From NCBI GenBank assembly GCA_002917775.1, contig KZ627152.1:340158-404157 (forward strand): a stretch of 64,000 bases of DNA, in the 5' to 3' direction. Of this stretch, positions 1 to 10,506 are shown piece by piece; the stretch's first letter is position 1; every line of letters starts with the position of its first letter. The notes beneath the pieces are model-generated. The model searched no databases and had not been told where the DNA came from. It saw only the letters and a list, made by a program, of their open reading frames with translations. This DNA is from Glaciozyma antarctica PI12. Taxonomy: Eukaryota > Basidiomycota > Microbotryomycetes > Kriegeriales > Camptobasidiaceae. A program made the translations under genes and the position numbers.

Positions 1-3000
1 GATTCTCCTCGAGTGCTGCCATCACTACGCCAAAGTCCGAAGCGTTTCGATCCAGTACCTCAACGACCTTGTCACTAGCTTCCCCTCCCTCCTTTGCGAA
101 GCGACAGTCGTCAACGTCCTCCTCGAGATTCTCACCGTCCTTCGTCGAGCGTGCCAGGCCGAATTCGTCGACGAGGTGAGTCGCCGGTGGCTTCTCCGAG
201 CGAGTCTGCTGACCGCCTTGATTCCAGTACACGCCAGTCTACACCTTCCGCTCCGCTCGCGGTGGCTTCTCCCTCGTTCTTCCGGACGACTATGTCGTCC
301 GCAACGCTATCCTCTCGGAGATGCACCAGTACGCCAAAGCGTGGCTTAAGGCTGGAATTACGCGGGCGCCGTTTGAGATGCAGGGCCTGCTGCAGGTACG
401 CTCCTTCGCAATCGAGGCTCGCTCGAGTTGGCTAATTTTTGCTTTTGGCAGGACTACATCGATGGCTCGCACTCGGTTCGAGGCGAGCACAATCTCGGGC
501 CCTTGTCGGACGACGAGATGGGCAAGAGCGTCGCTATCGACATGGTGAGGTCGCTGTCAAGTAACGACAAAGAAGGTGCGAGCTCTGCCTTTCGCACTTT
601 CGCTTGCTCAGCTAACGCCTGCCACATTAGCTTCTCTCCCACGCTGGGGAGGCTGGAAGTCGGACAACTCGGCTCACTTTGCGAGGTCCTTCGGGAACCG
701 CAGCTACTATGGCGGAGACGCTTCGCATCTCGGTACGCGCTCCGCTCGAAGCTGGGCTTGTATCGTGGCTGACGGTCCTCCGGCAGACGATGCTGGTCGA
801 CAAGGTCTTCTCGCCGAATTGCAGCAGCTCGCGGAGGAAATTCGTTCGCACAAGCTCCACTCGAAGCTGGCCGACCTTCGGCCTCTCTTCTACCGCTGCG
901 CTGCGCATTTGGTCAACGCTAAAGAGGTGAGCGGAACTGGCTCGTCTGTGCGAGTTTAGATCTGACCACCTTGACTTGCCTAGCCCAACGTCGAGATTCT
1001 CCACCACATGGTCGCACTGCCTGTTCGAGTCTTCAGCGACGGCGCAGTGACTCTCGCGCAGGAGGTCTGGTCGTGGGTCGCAGACGCTCGGCCTGATCTT
1101 GAGGCGAAGTTGATGGTCGAGGTTGCCGAGGCATGGACACGCACCGTCCAGCACAAGCAGGGACTCTTCTCGGCCGCATTCAAGTACGTGCGATCTCATT
1201 TCCAGTAGAACAAGTCTGACCAGCTAAGCTTCTACAGTCGTCGCAACCCTCTCGACCAGGAGACGCAGTTCACTCCCACCGACAAGGACGCGATGACGAA
1301 GGAGTACACGCTCGCGACACGCGCTCTCCACCCGCACGCCGTCCTGCTCTCCTTCTTGTCGAGTCGCTTCCAGGCTTTCCGATACCGCGACCGAGACCTC
1401 GTCCTCAATTGCATGCGACTCCTGATGCGGTCAAGCATGGCTTCCGCGACGTGGAGGTGAGAGATTCGCACAATCTGGACATCGCGTGTGCTGACGCACC
1501 TCTTCTTTCCAGCACGCACCCTCTGGCACGGGAGCTTCGTATGCGACTGCTATCTTTCGGCTTCTGCGTTCTGCAAGGAAGCAAGGCGGAAACTGCTGTC
1601 GAGTTCAACTTCCGCACGACGCTCTACGACGCAGCTCTTTCGTGGTTTGCCATTCGTGCCGGGTGCGTTTAGCCTGGCTAGCTCGAGCGAACTCGATTTA
1701 CTGACGCCGACGCGGTTTCGCAGATGGTCGTTCGGCACGAACCGCATTCAGCTCAAGGCGGACCTCCAAGCAGTGGAAGAGCTTCAAACCGCGATCAAGT
1801 CGGATTCGCCCTCGTACAACTTCGTCTCCAGCTCGTCGGCCTCTGGCAAAGTCGCTGCTCTCCCAGGTCGGTCTGAGCCTACCTCATGCAGTTGCGCGTT
1901 CCTAACGATCACTGTCCAGGTCGTCTCTCGCTTTCGTCAGCTATCGTGCAGCAGGACAACCGTCAGCACCTGCTCGTCACCTTGCTCGACAGCGAGGTCG
2001 ATCGCCTGCGTCTCTGGATCAACCCGCTCTCGGATCCGGCTCGTGGACCTGTCGCAGCCACTCGCTCGACAGTTTCTGAGGTTTGTTCTGCCTCGCTTCC
2101 CTACGAACGGGACGCTGACGTCCGTGCCAGGCTACTTGGCGTCAGATGGCTCGCATCGCCTGGACTCTCAACCCGACGGTCGCCGTTCACCTCCCAGAGC
2201 GCTTCAAGGTCCCAGCCTTGACCAACGAAGTCACGCGCCTCGTTCGGAACGACCCTGGACAGGTGGAAGGAGTTGCTGAAGCCTTGGGCTTCTTCGTTGG
2301 CGACACGATCACGGCAGACATTCGGCATCAGCTTCGCGTGCGTGTCCTGCGTCCCTCGTTTGCCGTGGAGTCTACCCATCTGACGGTTCTTCGCGCAGCA
2401 CCTTCTCTACTGGGCTCCCGTCCCCGTCATCTCGGCTCTGCGATTCCTCTTCCCCAAATTCGGTGGCGACCCAGTTCTCCTTCAGTACGCGCTCCGCGTT
2501 CTCGAGCACCATCCCGTCGAGGTCACGTTCTTCTACATCCCTCAAGTCGTTCAAGCTCTGCGCACCGATGCTTTGGGTACGTGCAGCTCTTTCTACTCGC
2601 GATCTCGGCCCATACTGACCGACGTCTAGGCTACGCCGAACGCTTCATCTTCGAGACGTCCAAGATCTCGCAGCTCTTCTGCCACCAAATCATCTGGAAC
2701 ATGAAGGCGAACGCGTACCGTGGCGATGCTGGTGAGGAGGTGAGTCGTTTTTCTTTGGCTTGGTTTGCGCCTGACTGACTCTCGCTTCCCCCGCAGGCTG
2801 ATCCGATGAAGCCAACGCTGGACCGCATGGTGGAGATGATCGTCGAATCCCTCTCCGGCGAGGCGAAGGACTTCTTCCAGCGAGAATTCGCGTTCTTTGA
2901 CGAAGTCACCTCCATCTCCGCAAAGCTCAAGCCCTTCATCAAGGCGAGCAAGCTCGAGAAGAAGGTGAGCTCCTTTCCGTACGCCCGACCATCCTGGGTT

Positions 3001-4428
3001 CGCCTGACGCTTTCTCTCGTGCGCGCAGGCAAAGATCGACGAGGAGATGGCGAAGATCAAGGTCGACCCTGGCGTCTACCTCCCGAGTAACCCGGACGGC
3101 GTCGTCGTCGACATTGACCGCACCTCCGGACGCCCTCTGCAAAGCCATGCGAAGGTGCGATTTTCTCTCGGCGGCTTGTGAGCGAACGTTTCTGATGCGC
3201 TTGCTCGCCAGGCACCCTTCATGGCGACTTTCAAGGTTCGACGCGAGAAGAAGACCGATCACGCCGCTCAGGACGCCCTCATCGAGCTGGAGGAGAGTTC
3301 CGAGGACGCCGCGAGCGTCACTGGCTTCGATACCTGGCAGTCTGCCATCTTCAAGGTTGGCGACGACTGTCGCCAGGACGTGCTTGCGCTCCAGATTATC
3401 GCGATGCACAAGAACATCTTTACGAGCTTGGGACTCGACCTTCTCGTCACGCCGTACCGAGTCACGGCCACTGGACCAGGCGTGCGTATCTTTGCGCTGT
3501 TCGACGCTTTCGCTCAGCTAACTTTGTGCCTTCTCCTGCAGTGCGGTGTCATCGACGTGATTCCGAACGCGACGTCGCGAGACGAGATGGGTCGCGCCAA
3601 GGTCAACGACCTTCGCAGCTTCTTCATCCTCAAGTACGGCAGCCCCGACGGAGTCCACTTCCAAAAGGCGCGCACCAACTTCATTCAGTCGATGGCGGCC
3701 TACTCGTGCTACATCTACATCGTCCAAATCAAGGATCGTCACAACGGCAACATCATGATCGACGGCTTTGGCTGCATCACGCACATCGGTGCGTTCTGTT
3801 TTGCTCCTCCTGTCTGAACCACCCGCTGACCACCTCTTCCTGTGGCAGATTTCGGATTCCTCTTCGACATAGATGAGTCCTTTCTCCGAGCTACGGCCTC
3901 TACGCGCGTACTTACCTTTGACTCTCGTTGTTCTGCTGCTTACGTCCTGGCGTACGTTCCTTTCCGCGTTTCGCTGCGTCGTCTCCGCCTGGCTGACGAG
4001 CTCTTTCGCAGGGGGTCAAATTCGAGCCGAGCTCGTTCAAGCTCAGCCACGAGATGGTCGTCTTGATGGGAGGCCGCCACAGCGTCGGGTTCCGGCAGTT
4101 CTCTGAACTTACCATCAAGGCCTTCCTCGCCTGCAGGCCGTACGGTCAAGCTGTCGTCGATACTTCCAGCCTCATGATGGCCGCCGAATTCCCTTCGTTC
4201 AAGGGAGAGCCGACGATGACGAGGCTGGCGGAGCGCTTCAGGCTCGATCTTTCGGAGGCGGACGCGGCGGAGTACATGAAGGGCGTTATCGACAACGCGT
4301 GCGAGAACCCGAGGAGTATCGTCTACGACGAGTTTCAGAGGTTGACGAACGGTGAGTCTCGGCTCGAGGGAGGGGAGCGAGAGACGCAGCTAACGTCGAA
4401 ACTCTCAGGAATCCCGTATGTGCGATGA
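1..4428 (+). CDS. STT4: Phosphatidylinositol 4-kinase STT4 (PI4K alpha type), 5' end outside the window
   Basis: Type III PI 4-kinase that makes PI4P at the plasma membrane. The first exon fragment is open from base 2 (ILLECCHHYAKVRSVSIQYL), so the start lies upstream. Many exons follow. The C-terminal half carries the PIK helical domain and the lipid kinase domain. Visible motifs are the ATP-binding region with FKVGDDCRQDVLALQII (about 3350-3400), the catalytic loop KDRHNGNIMID (about 3732-3765) and DFGFLFDI (from 3848). Then comes KFEPSSFKLSHEMVVLMGG (from 4015) and the family-typical C-terminal ending NGIPYVR before TGA 4426-4428. Between DFG and KFEP the frame closes only if an AT-AC intron at 3873-3943 and an 8-nt exon are accepted (listed separately). 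Identity is firm; the exact exon map is hand-made. It converges on the next gene with about 120 bp between stops. Confidence 0.95.
3873..3943 (+). other. Putative AT-AC (U2-like) intron in STT4, followed by an 8-nt microexon
   Basis: The exon ending GAC ATA G at 3872 is followed by ATGAGTCC and the stretch ends TGCTTAC at 3943. That is GTGAGT...AG with G to A at the first base and G to C at the last. Removing 3873-3943 (71 nt), joining the 8 nt GTCCTGGC (3944-3951) and removing the canonical intron 3952-4011 restores a continuous frame. The result reads DFGFLFDIGPGGVKFEP, which matches the DFG...SPGG segment of PI4K alpha kinases. No GT-AG choice does this. Confidence 0.6.
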
Positions 4429-4552
4429 ACGGGGATAGATTTGTTGAGCGGTTCTGCAACGCGAATAAATTCGAACAAGGATATCATGACAAGCGAGAAC
4501 GCGCTTCGGTGGCGCGAACCCTGGACAAAAGACAGTGGCGTCGCTCCAGCCT

Positions 4553-5478
4553 CTAGTACGCCGGGGGTCCTCCCCTCCCTCTGTACCCTCCCCTACCCCG
4601 AGGTGCGCCACGATAAGGGGAGTAGCCCTGGTACTGCGAAACATGTCAGCCTCGTCGATTCGACCTGGTTCCGAGCAGAGAGGTACACTCACGCCGCCTT
4701 GGTAACCTCCACGGTAATCTCCCCTGCCACGTCCACCTCGTCCTCGCCCACGACCTCCTCGAGCACTCATTCCGGGCACGTTCGTGCGTTTAGGAGTCAC
4801 CTGCGGAGCGGAGAACGCAGTTAGCGTGCGAGAAAGGCCGGACTCGAGGAAGCGGAGCGCACCTTGAGCAAACGACCACGGAACATGGACTCGTTCAAAA
4901 GCACGGCGTTCGCCACGAGGGAAGGCTCAGCGAACTCGACGTAGGCGTAGCTGGAAGCGAAGGTGTAGCGGGTCAGCGAGAGCGGAGTTGGAGCTGGAGC
5001 AACGCGACGCACCCTTTGGGACCAGTGAACTTGTCGAAGAGGATCGTGACTCGGTTGATGGTTCCGCATGAAGCAAAGTGGGCCTGAATCTCCTCTGGAG
5101 TTGAGGCGTAGTCGACCTGCACGCGCAGGGAGAACCAGTCAGCTTCAGCTCCTCCAGCCTCCGTCGAAGGTCCAGCTCGCGCGAGCACCAGCGACTCACG
5201 TTCCCAACGTAGATACTCCTGCTGTCAACAGCCTCCTTCTCGTCGTCCGTCATACCAGCCGCTCCATTCTGCTCAGCTTCCACCTCGTTCGCAGCCGTCA
5301 TCTCCCTCAACTTGGCGGCCTCCTGCTCCATCTCTGCCACGCGGGCCTTCATCGCCATGATCTCGTTCGCCTCACGCTCTGCCTCGTTCGCCTCGTCGTC
5401 TCCGTTCATCGAGCCTCCGTCGACGTCGATTTCTTCTTCCTCCTCCTCGCGCTTCGGGCGGGATTCTGAGTCGGCCAT
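4553..5478 (-). CDS. pab2: Nuclear poly(A)-binding protein, PABPN1/Pab2 type
   Basis: RNA-binding protein that coats nuclear poly(A) tails. Read on the minus strand from ATG at 5478. The acidic N-terminus ([13 protein letters not shown]) is followed by a coiled-coil stretch (about residues 35-65: [20 protein letters not shown]). One RRM follows, with RNP2 IYVGNV, the strand [13 protein letters not shown] and RNP1 GYAYVEF split by an intron. An arginine-glycine tail comes next ([20 protein letters not shown]), ending GRGGPPAY at TAG 4553-4555. At least four introns are used, for example GTGAGT at the end of IYVGNV and GTGCGT after TGPKG. The order acidic region, coiled coil, single RRM, RGG tail is that of PABPN1 and fission yeast Pab2, and length (about 200 aa) fits. 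It is head to head with PBP1. Confidence 0.9.
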
Positions 5479-5821
5479 GGCTGGTAAAGGGACGGGGATA
5501 GTAGGGAGGGGTAGGACTGGTCCTGGCTAGGTGGTAGACGCTGTTAAGAGGAGTGTGGGAAGAGGAAGACGAGCCTCCCGAGCTCCCTCGCTGAGATTGA
5601 AGACGCCGTTCGCCCAAGCGCTTTTCTCCTCTCTCCCCCGCCGTTGCTCTTCCCCCGTGAAGCTCGCTAGGTGAACAGGCGACCGCACTCGAATCGAGCT
5701 CGTCCTCTCAACCGGTCGACACTCTTCTCGGGTGAGCTCACCTTCCTCCTCCCGCTTCTCCACGCGTCTCCCCCTCGCTGACCCTCCCGCGCCTCGACCT
5801 CCAGCTACAGCAGTCGTCACA
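5479..5821. promoter_or_regulatory. Shared divergent promoter region between the pab2-like gene and PBP1
   Basis: The 343 bp separate the two ATGs (5478 on minus, 5822 on plus). No coding frame with family similarity is seen. The stretch is pyrimidine-rich toward both genes. No TATA box was recognised. Confidence 0.6.
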
Positions 5822-8378
5822 ATGGCTACTTCGCCTAACGACCGGATCTGCCTCCTGCTGTGCGCCTTGCTTGTACGCCTTCAGATCTCTTGGGAAGGTG
5901 GCGCGCGCTGATTCATGGGTGACGGTGCAGGGCGCCAAGGTTATCGCGACTGTCAAGGGAGGCCTTCGCTACCAGGGAATCCTCTCAGCGGCCACCGGCC
6001 AGGGAGAGTTCAGCGTCGCCCTTCGACAGGCCCAACTCGTTGGAGACCCGCAGGCACCCCTCAAGGCGTCCCTCCTCATCCTCGCTCGCGACCTTCAGGA
6101 GCTTCAGGCCTTCGACATCAGTCTAGAGCAGCGTACGAGCGAGAGGGATGCCTTCAAGACGGATACCGACATCACGGGAGTCTTGGGAGACAAGCGTGAG
6201 AAGGAGCTACAGGCGTGGGGAGGCGACGGTGGGATCGAGGACAGTATCGGCGGTATGTCCCTCGACGAGGATAGGACAGGCCCGAACCGCTCCTGGGATC
6301 AATTTGCGACCAACGAGCGCCTATACGGCACGAGGACGGACTACCACGAGGAGATTTATACGACCAAACTCGACCGGAGCGGCGCCGACTATCGAGCGCG
6401 TGAGCAGCGAGCAGCTCAACTCGAGCGCGAGATCCTCAAGGTCCGTCGCTCTTCGAAGTGGCTGTCGTGTTCTGGGAAGCCTGGCTGACGGCGTGCACGG
6501 TTACAGGGCTCTGGCAGCGCGTCTCTCGCGAGCAACCGCCCACATGGGCGGAAGAGCGCGGTGTCGTAGACGACAGTGGTCTTGACGAGGAGGATCGGTG
6601 CGTTTGGTTTTAGGCACCTTGGGCTGCACTCGCCGCTGACACTTGGTCACGAACAGCTACGGAGCCGTCATTCGAGGACCGTCCGCATATGTCCCTCCTG
6701 GCGCGCGCAAGTCAACCGCCACTCGCCTGCCGCCTTCGTCCAACGGCTCTCTGGTGCCCTCTCCTCCTCCTCCTCAGGCAACCCCTCGCTTCCAGGAGCC
6801 TGTCGTAGCGGCTGCGCAACCCGCATCGGGAGTGCCGGCCGTCAAGGTATCGCAAGACGCTCCCACGGCTGGGCCTTCGCTCGATACGAGCTTCCGCCAG
6901 TTCGTCTCTTCCGAGAAGGAGCGTCTCACTCAGAAGCGCCAAGCTGCCGTCAAAGCAGCAGAGAAGAAGGAGCAGGACACTCGCCTCGCGAGTCTCCTCG
7001 AATTCAGTCACTCGTTCAAGGTGATCGTTGTACCTTCTCATCCTTAACAAACACTGACTCTCCACCTTCGCCAGCTCAAAGCTCCTATGCCTGCTGATCT
7101 TGCCGCCATCCTCGGACGAGACCCCAACAAGAAGCTCGAATCGGGCCACGACCGCCACGACTCCCGTCCAGTCTCCCGTCCCTCCTCCTCGCACCTTGAC
7201 TCCCTCCGCCAACTCGAAGCCCGCTCCACGCCTCTCCTCGGCAGTCTCCTCCCTCATCGCCGAAATTCCTCCCTTCAACCCCTCCAAGTCGAAGGCCGCA
7301 GCGACCCCCGGAACTACGTCTGCTCTGGCGCCCAAGACTCTCCCGAAAAACGGAACGGAGCCGACTGCATCGACGTCGAAGATCAACGCCAACGCTCCGG
7401 CGTTCGTCTTTCGCCCGAACCCGAACGCAAGCTCCTTCACTCCCGTACGTTTGGATTCCCGGCGTTGAGCTCAGCTCCTAGCTGACGTCTCCCTCGCAGA
7501 ACTTCGCGCCGGGTAGTGCTACTCCCTCGCCGTCGCGAAAGCCTGCTGAGCTGGTGCGGCGACTCGCTGCTTTATACACCAGATCCGTACTCATCATGCC
7601 TTCTCGCCCAGCCCGTCAATCCCTTTTTCGGTACCAAGCAGCTCAAGAAGGGCTCGTCGTCCATGCACGTCAAGGAAGACTTTACTCCCTTTAAGAACGG
7701 CGTCGTTCCTGAGCCCTCCTCCATCGGTGCGGTTTTCGTCGCCACTCTTTCCTCATTGAGCTGACGGTCGCTCCTCTGCAGGTCCTGCCTGGGCGTTCAC
7801 TGGCAAGCCGTACCGCTCCATGTACCCGCAAATTCCAACGCCAGCGTCCAACGAGGACGATCCCAACCTCTCCCTCCCTCCTCACCACGTTCCTGCTGGG
7901 TACGGCGTCTACCAGCAGTACCAGCCCGTCTTCAACCGCTTCCAGCCTTTGGTGCGTCTCTCCATTCTTCTCCTTCTTTGTATCACGCGAGGCTTATTCG
8001 CTTTCGCAGCAGCAGCAGCAGCACCAACAGCCGCCACCGCCGCCTCCGCCCATGCCTCACATGCCTCCTCCACCTCAGCTCAACGGCAACATGCAGTTTC
8101 AGCACTACCCTCCTATGGGATTCCCTCAGCAGAGTGAGTCGGTAACCGCCGTTGAGGAGCGCACGAGCTGATTCAATGATCAGTGTTCAACCCCAGTCCG
8201 AACCCGCAGCAAATGCAGCAGCAGCAGCAGCAGCAGTTCATGCGATACCCTCAGTTCCCTCCGAGTGCGTTCTCTCTCGTCTGACTCTCGTGGACGTCGT
8301 TTTGACGCGCTGTTTTTCTTCGCAGACGGGGTGCCGCTGGGCTTTGGGGGAGACGGAGGAGGGAGACCGGGGCCTTGA
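5822..8378 (+). CDS. PBP1: Ataxin-2 homologue (Pab1-binding protein 1)
   Basis: Cytoplasmic regulator of poly(A) length and stress granules that binds poly(A)-binding protein. The start is ATG 5822. Exon 1 (51 nt) ends before a 58-nt intron with a GCTGAT branch, giving NDRICLLLCALLGAKVIATV, the N-terminus of the ataxin-2 Sm-like domain. The LsmAD follows, with FKTDTDITG and WDQFATNERLYGTRTDYHE (about 6155-6350). A PAM2-like motif, INANAPAFVFRP (about 7384-7420), would dock the MLLE domain of poly(A)-binding protein. The C-terminus is rich in Pro and Gln, with two CAG tracts, and ends GGRPGP at TGA 8376-8378. Domain order LSm, LsmAD, PAM2, Q-rich matches ataxin-2 exactly. The neighbouring pab2-like gene is functionally related. 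Confidence 0.95.
8007..8021 (+). repeat. (CAG)5 tract spanning the 3' splice site of a PBP1 intron
   Basis: The intron that starts GTGCGT after NRFQPL ends in ttcg followed by CAG five times, then CAC CAA CAG. Any of the CAG units could serve as the acceptor, so splice choice would change the glutamine count in steps of one. Confidence 0.75.
8216..8236 (+). repeat. (CAG)7 microsatellite coding polyglutamine in PBP1
   Basis: Seven uninterrupted CAG codons follow CAG CAA ATG in the second-last exon of the ataxin-2 homologue and read as glutamine in frame. Confidence 0.9.
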
Positions 8379-8542
8379 GCGTGAGATTGAAAGGAAGCAA
8401 AGGCGTTTGGCTATGATATGAGGACTCTGTCTGGTGCGCACGTCGAGAAGGAGAGCGACCGTTGAGTGGGAGAGGAGCGCGTGTCGAGGATTCGAGCTCG
8501 ACGTGCGCGAGCTTGAGCTCTCTTGATCTCTCTCCGCTCGTC

Positions 8543-10254
8543 ATGTCGCCAGACAACAAGGTCGGCAACAAGGGCAAGCACCTCCCGCGAGTGCGAAGAA
8601 GGGCCACAGCTCTTCGGTACGCCATGAGCAAGCAGCTGGGTACGTGGTCCGCTCTCTCCATCCTGGCGTGCACAGGTGCTCACGCTCCCCACCTTGTTCT
8701 TCGCAGAGATCTCTCTCGCCATCCTCGTCTTCATCCTAGCAGGCAACGCCTTTGTCTCGCCAGATTACCGCCTCGAGACGCACTACACTCCCGACCCTTC
8801 CTTGCACCTCCACAACATCTTTTCCCGCTTCCTCTTCCTCTCGTTCCAGAACCCCGGCACGGAGCTGTACTTCAAAGGACGGGAGTGCGTAGAGCTTCTC
8901 GAGGTACCTGTGTGCTCGGGGAGGAGCTAACCACGCTCGCAGTGACGCCTACCTCATCGCGTTCTGGGTCGTCCTGTTCTGGTTCCTGCGCGAGGCTTCA
9001 ATGCGATGGCTATGGGAACCGCTAGCGCGCGCGGCGGGGATTCGGGACAAGCGATCAGTGGTGCGCTTTGCAGAGCAGGGGTGGACGTTGCTCTACTACG
9101 TCGTCTTCTGGACGTTGGGAGTGGTGAGTCGGTTCCGTCGCGTCGAGGAAGGAGCTAACGTGCAACGGTTGTCAAGTATATCATGCAGGGCTCGCCGTAC
9201 AGGAATTTGGACTCTAAGAACTACTACATTGGCTACCCGCACGACGCTCTGCCGGCCTTGACCAAGTGGTATTGTGAGTCTGGGGAGCGCGTTCAGGTGG
9301 GGGTTAGCTACGAGCTGATCTTGGTGGCCTGCAGATCTCGTTCAGACTTCCTGTGCGAATGCTCCGTTCACTGTTGTGGTCCAGATCTGACGCGTGTTGC
9401 CTGTGACAGTCTGGCTGCAGCAAATCATCGTTCTCAACCTCGAGGAACGTCGAAAAGACTATTGGCAGGTGCGGTATGCGTCGGGTCTCGCAGCGGGGCG
9501 AAACTAACTCCTTCTTACTAGATGTTTGCTCACCACATCATTACGACGACGCTGATGGCGTTCAGCTACGTGCTCAACTGGACTCGAGTCGGGAACGCCG
9601 TATTGTGCTTGATGGACTTTGTGGACATCCTTCTCCCGGTGAGTCCTTTTTGACGGGATTGCGAGCACGGCGTAACAAGCTGACGACGCTCCTCGTTCAG
9701 CTGGCCAAACTCTTCGTGTACACGAAGAAACCGCGGGCTGCAGATGCGATTTTCGCCATCTTTATCGTCGCCTGGATCATCACCCGCAACGTCCTCTACC
9801 CCAACCCCATATGGTCCGTCATCTTCGAGCTCCCGCGCCTCGTCCCGTACGGCTGGCGACCACGAGACGGGTACTTCAACAGCTTCGCAAGCCACCACGC
9901 CTTTTGCGGCCTCTTGCTCGCGCTGCAGGTCCTCATCCTCGTCTGGTTCACGATGATCTGCCGGGTGGCGTACCGTGCGATTACGGGGCAAGGCGCGGTG
10001 GACGATACGAGGTCAGAAGCGGGGTACGTTCCCTCTCCTCCCCCCACCCGCGGTTGGGTTGGGCGACGCGGGCCGAGCCGGGCGCTTTCGCTCCTTGTTG
10101 ACTCGCTAACATCCCTTTGAATCGCAGGGAGGATTCCGCTAGCGAGGAGGAGATTGTCATTGAGGATGGCGAAGCTGAGAGCCTGGTGCTGGAGAGCTTC
10201 GAGGGGGTCGAGCAGGCGGAGGAGGTGCTGCTGCTCGAGCGAAAAACCCGCTGA
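8543..10254 (+). CDS. LAG1: Ceramide synthase, TLC domain (LAG1/LAC1)
   Basis: ER multipass enzyme that acylates sphingoid bases with fatty acyl-CoA. The start is ATG 8543 (MSPDNKVGNKGK). Upstream in-frame codons lack an ATG. Several hydrophobic spans are visible (ISLAILVFILAGNAFV; LIAFWVVLFWFL; TLLYYVVFWTLGV; DAIFAIFIVAWIITRNVLY; LLLALQVLILVWFTMICRVA). The Lag1 motif is present around 9430-9580: LEERRKDYWQMFAHHIITT, followed by LMDFVDILLPLAK, including the paired histidines needed for catalysis. The C-terminus is acidic (EDSASEEEIVIEDGEAE), ending at TGA 10252-10254, as in yeast Lag1. It follows PBP1 in tandem with about 165 bp between. Confidence 0.95.
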
Positions 10255-10506
10255 GGGTGGGGACGAAGAGGAGAGGGACGTGGTTGTAACTGGCATAGAC
10301 TAATCGCATCAAAAGAAACAGCTCGAGAGAGATAGCCTGCGACGGAGGAAGAAGGAGCGGAAGTTGTTCTAGACGAAACTCGCTGCCCAAGTCAGCGTCG
10401 CTCTCCGCCTGAGCTTCTCTCCTTCCTCCCACATCGATTCGAACTGTCTTCCCTCTCAAGACTCGACTCCATCACCTCCCACCTCTCCCCAGCCAACACC
10501 TCAAAC

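Noticed and set aside
5871-6488. Start of PBP1 at the frame beginning near 5871
   Set aside because: That codon is TTG and the segment lies in a 58-nt intron; splicing from ATG 5822 gives the conserved Sm-like N-terminus.
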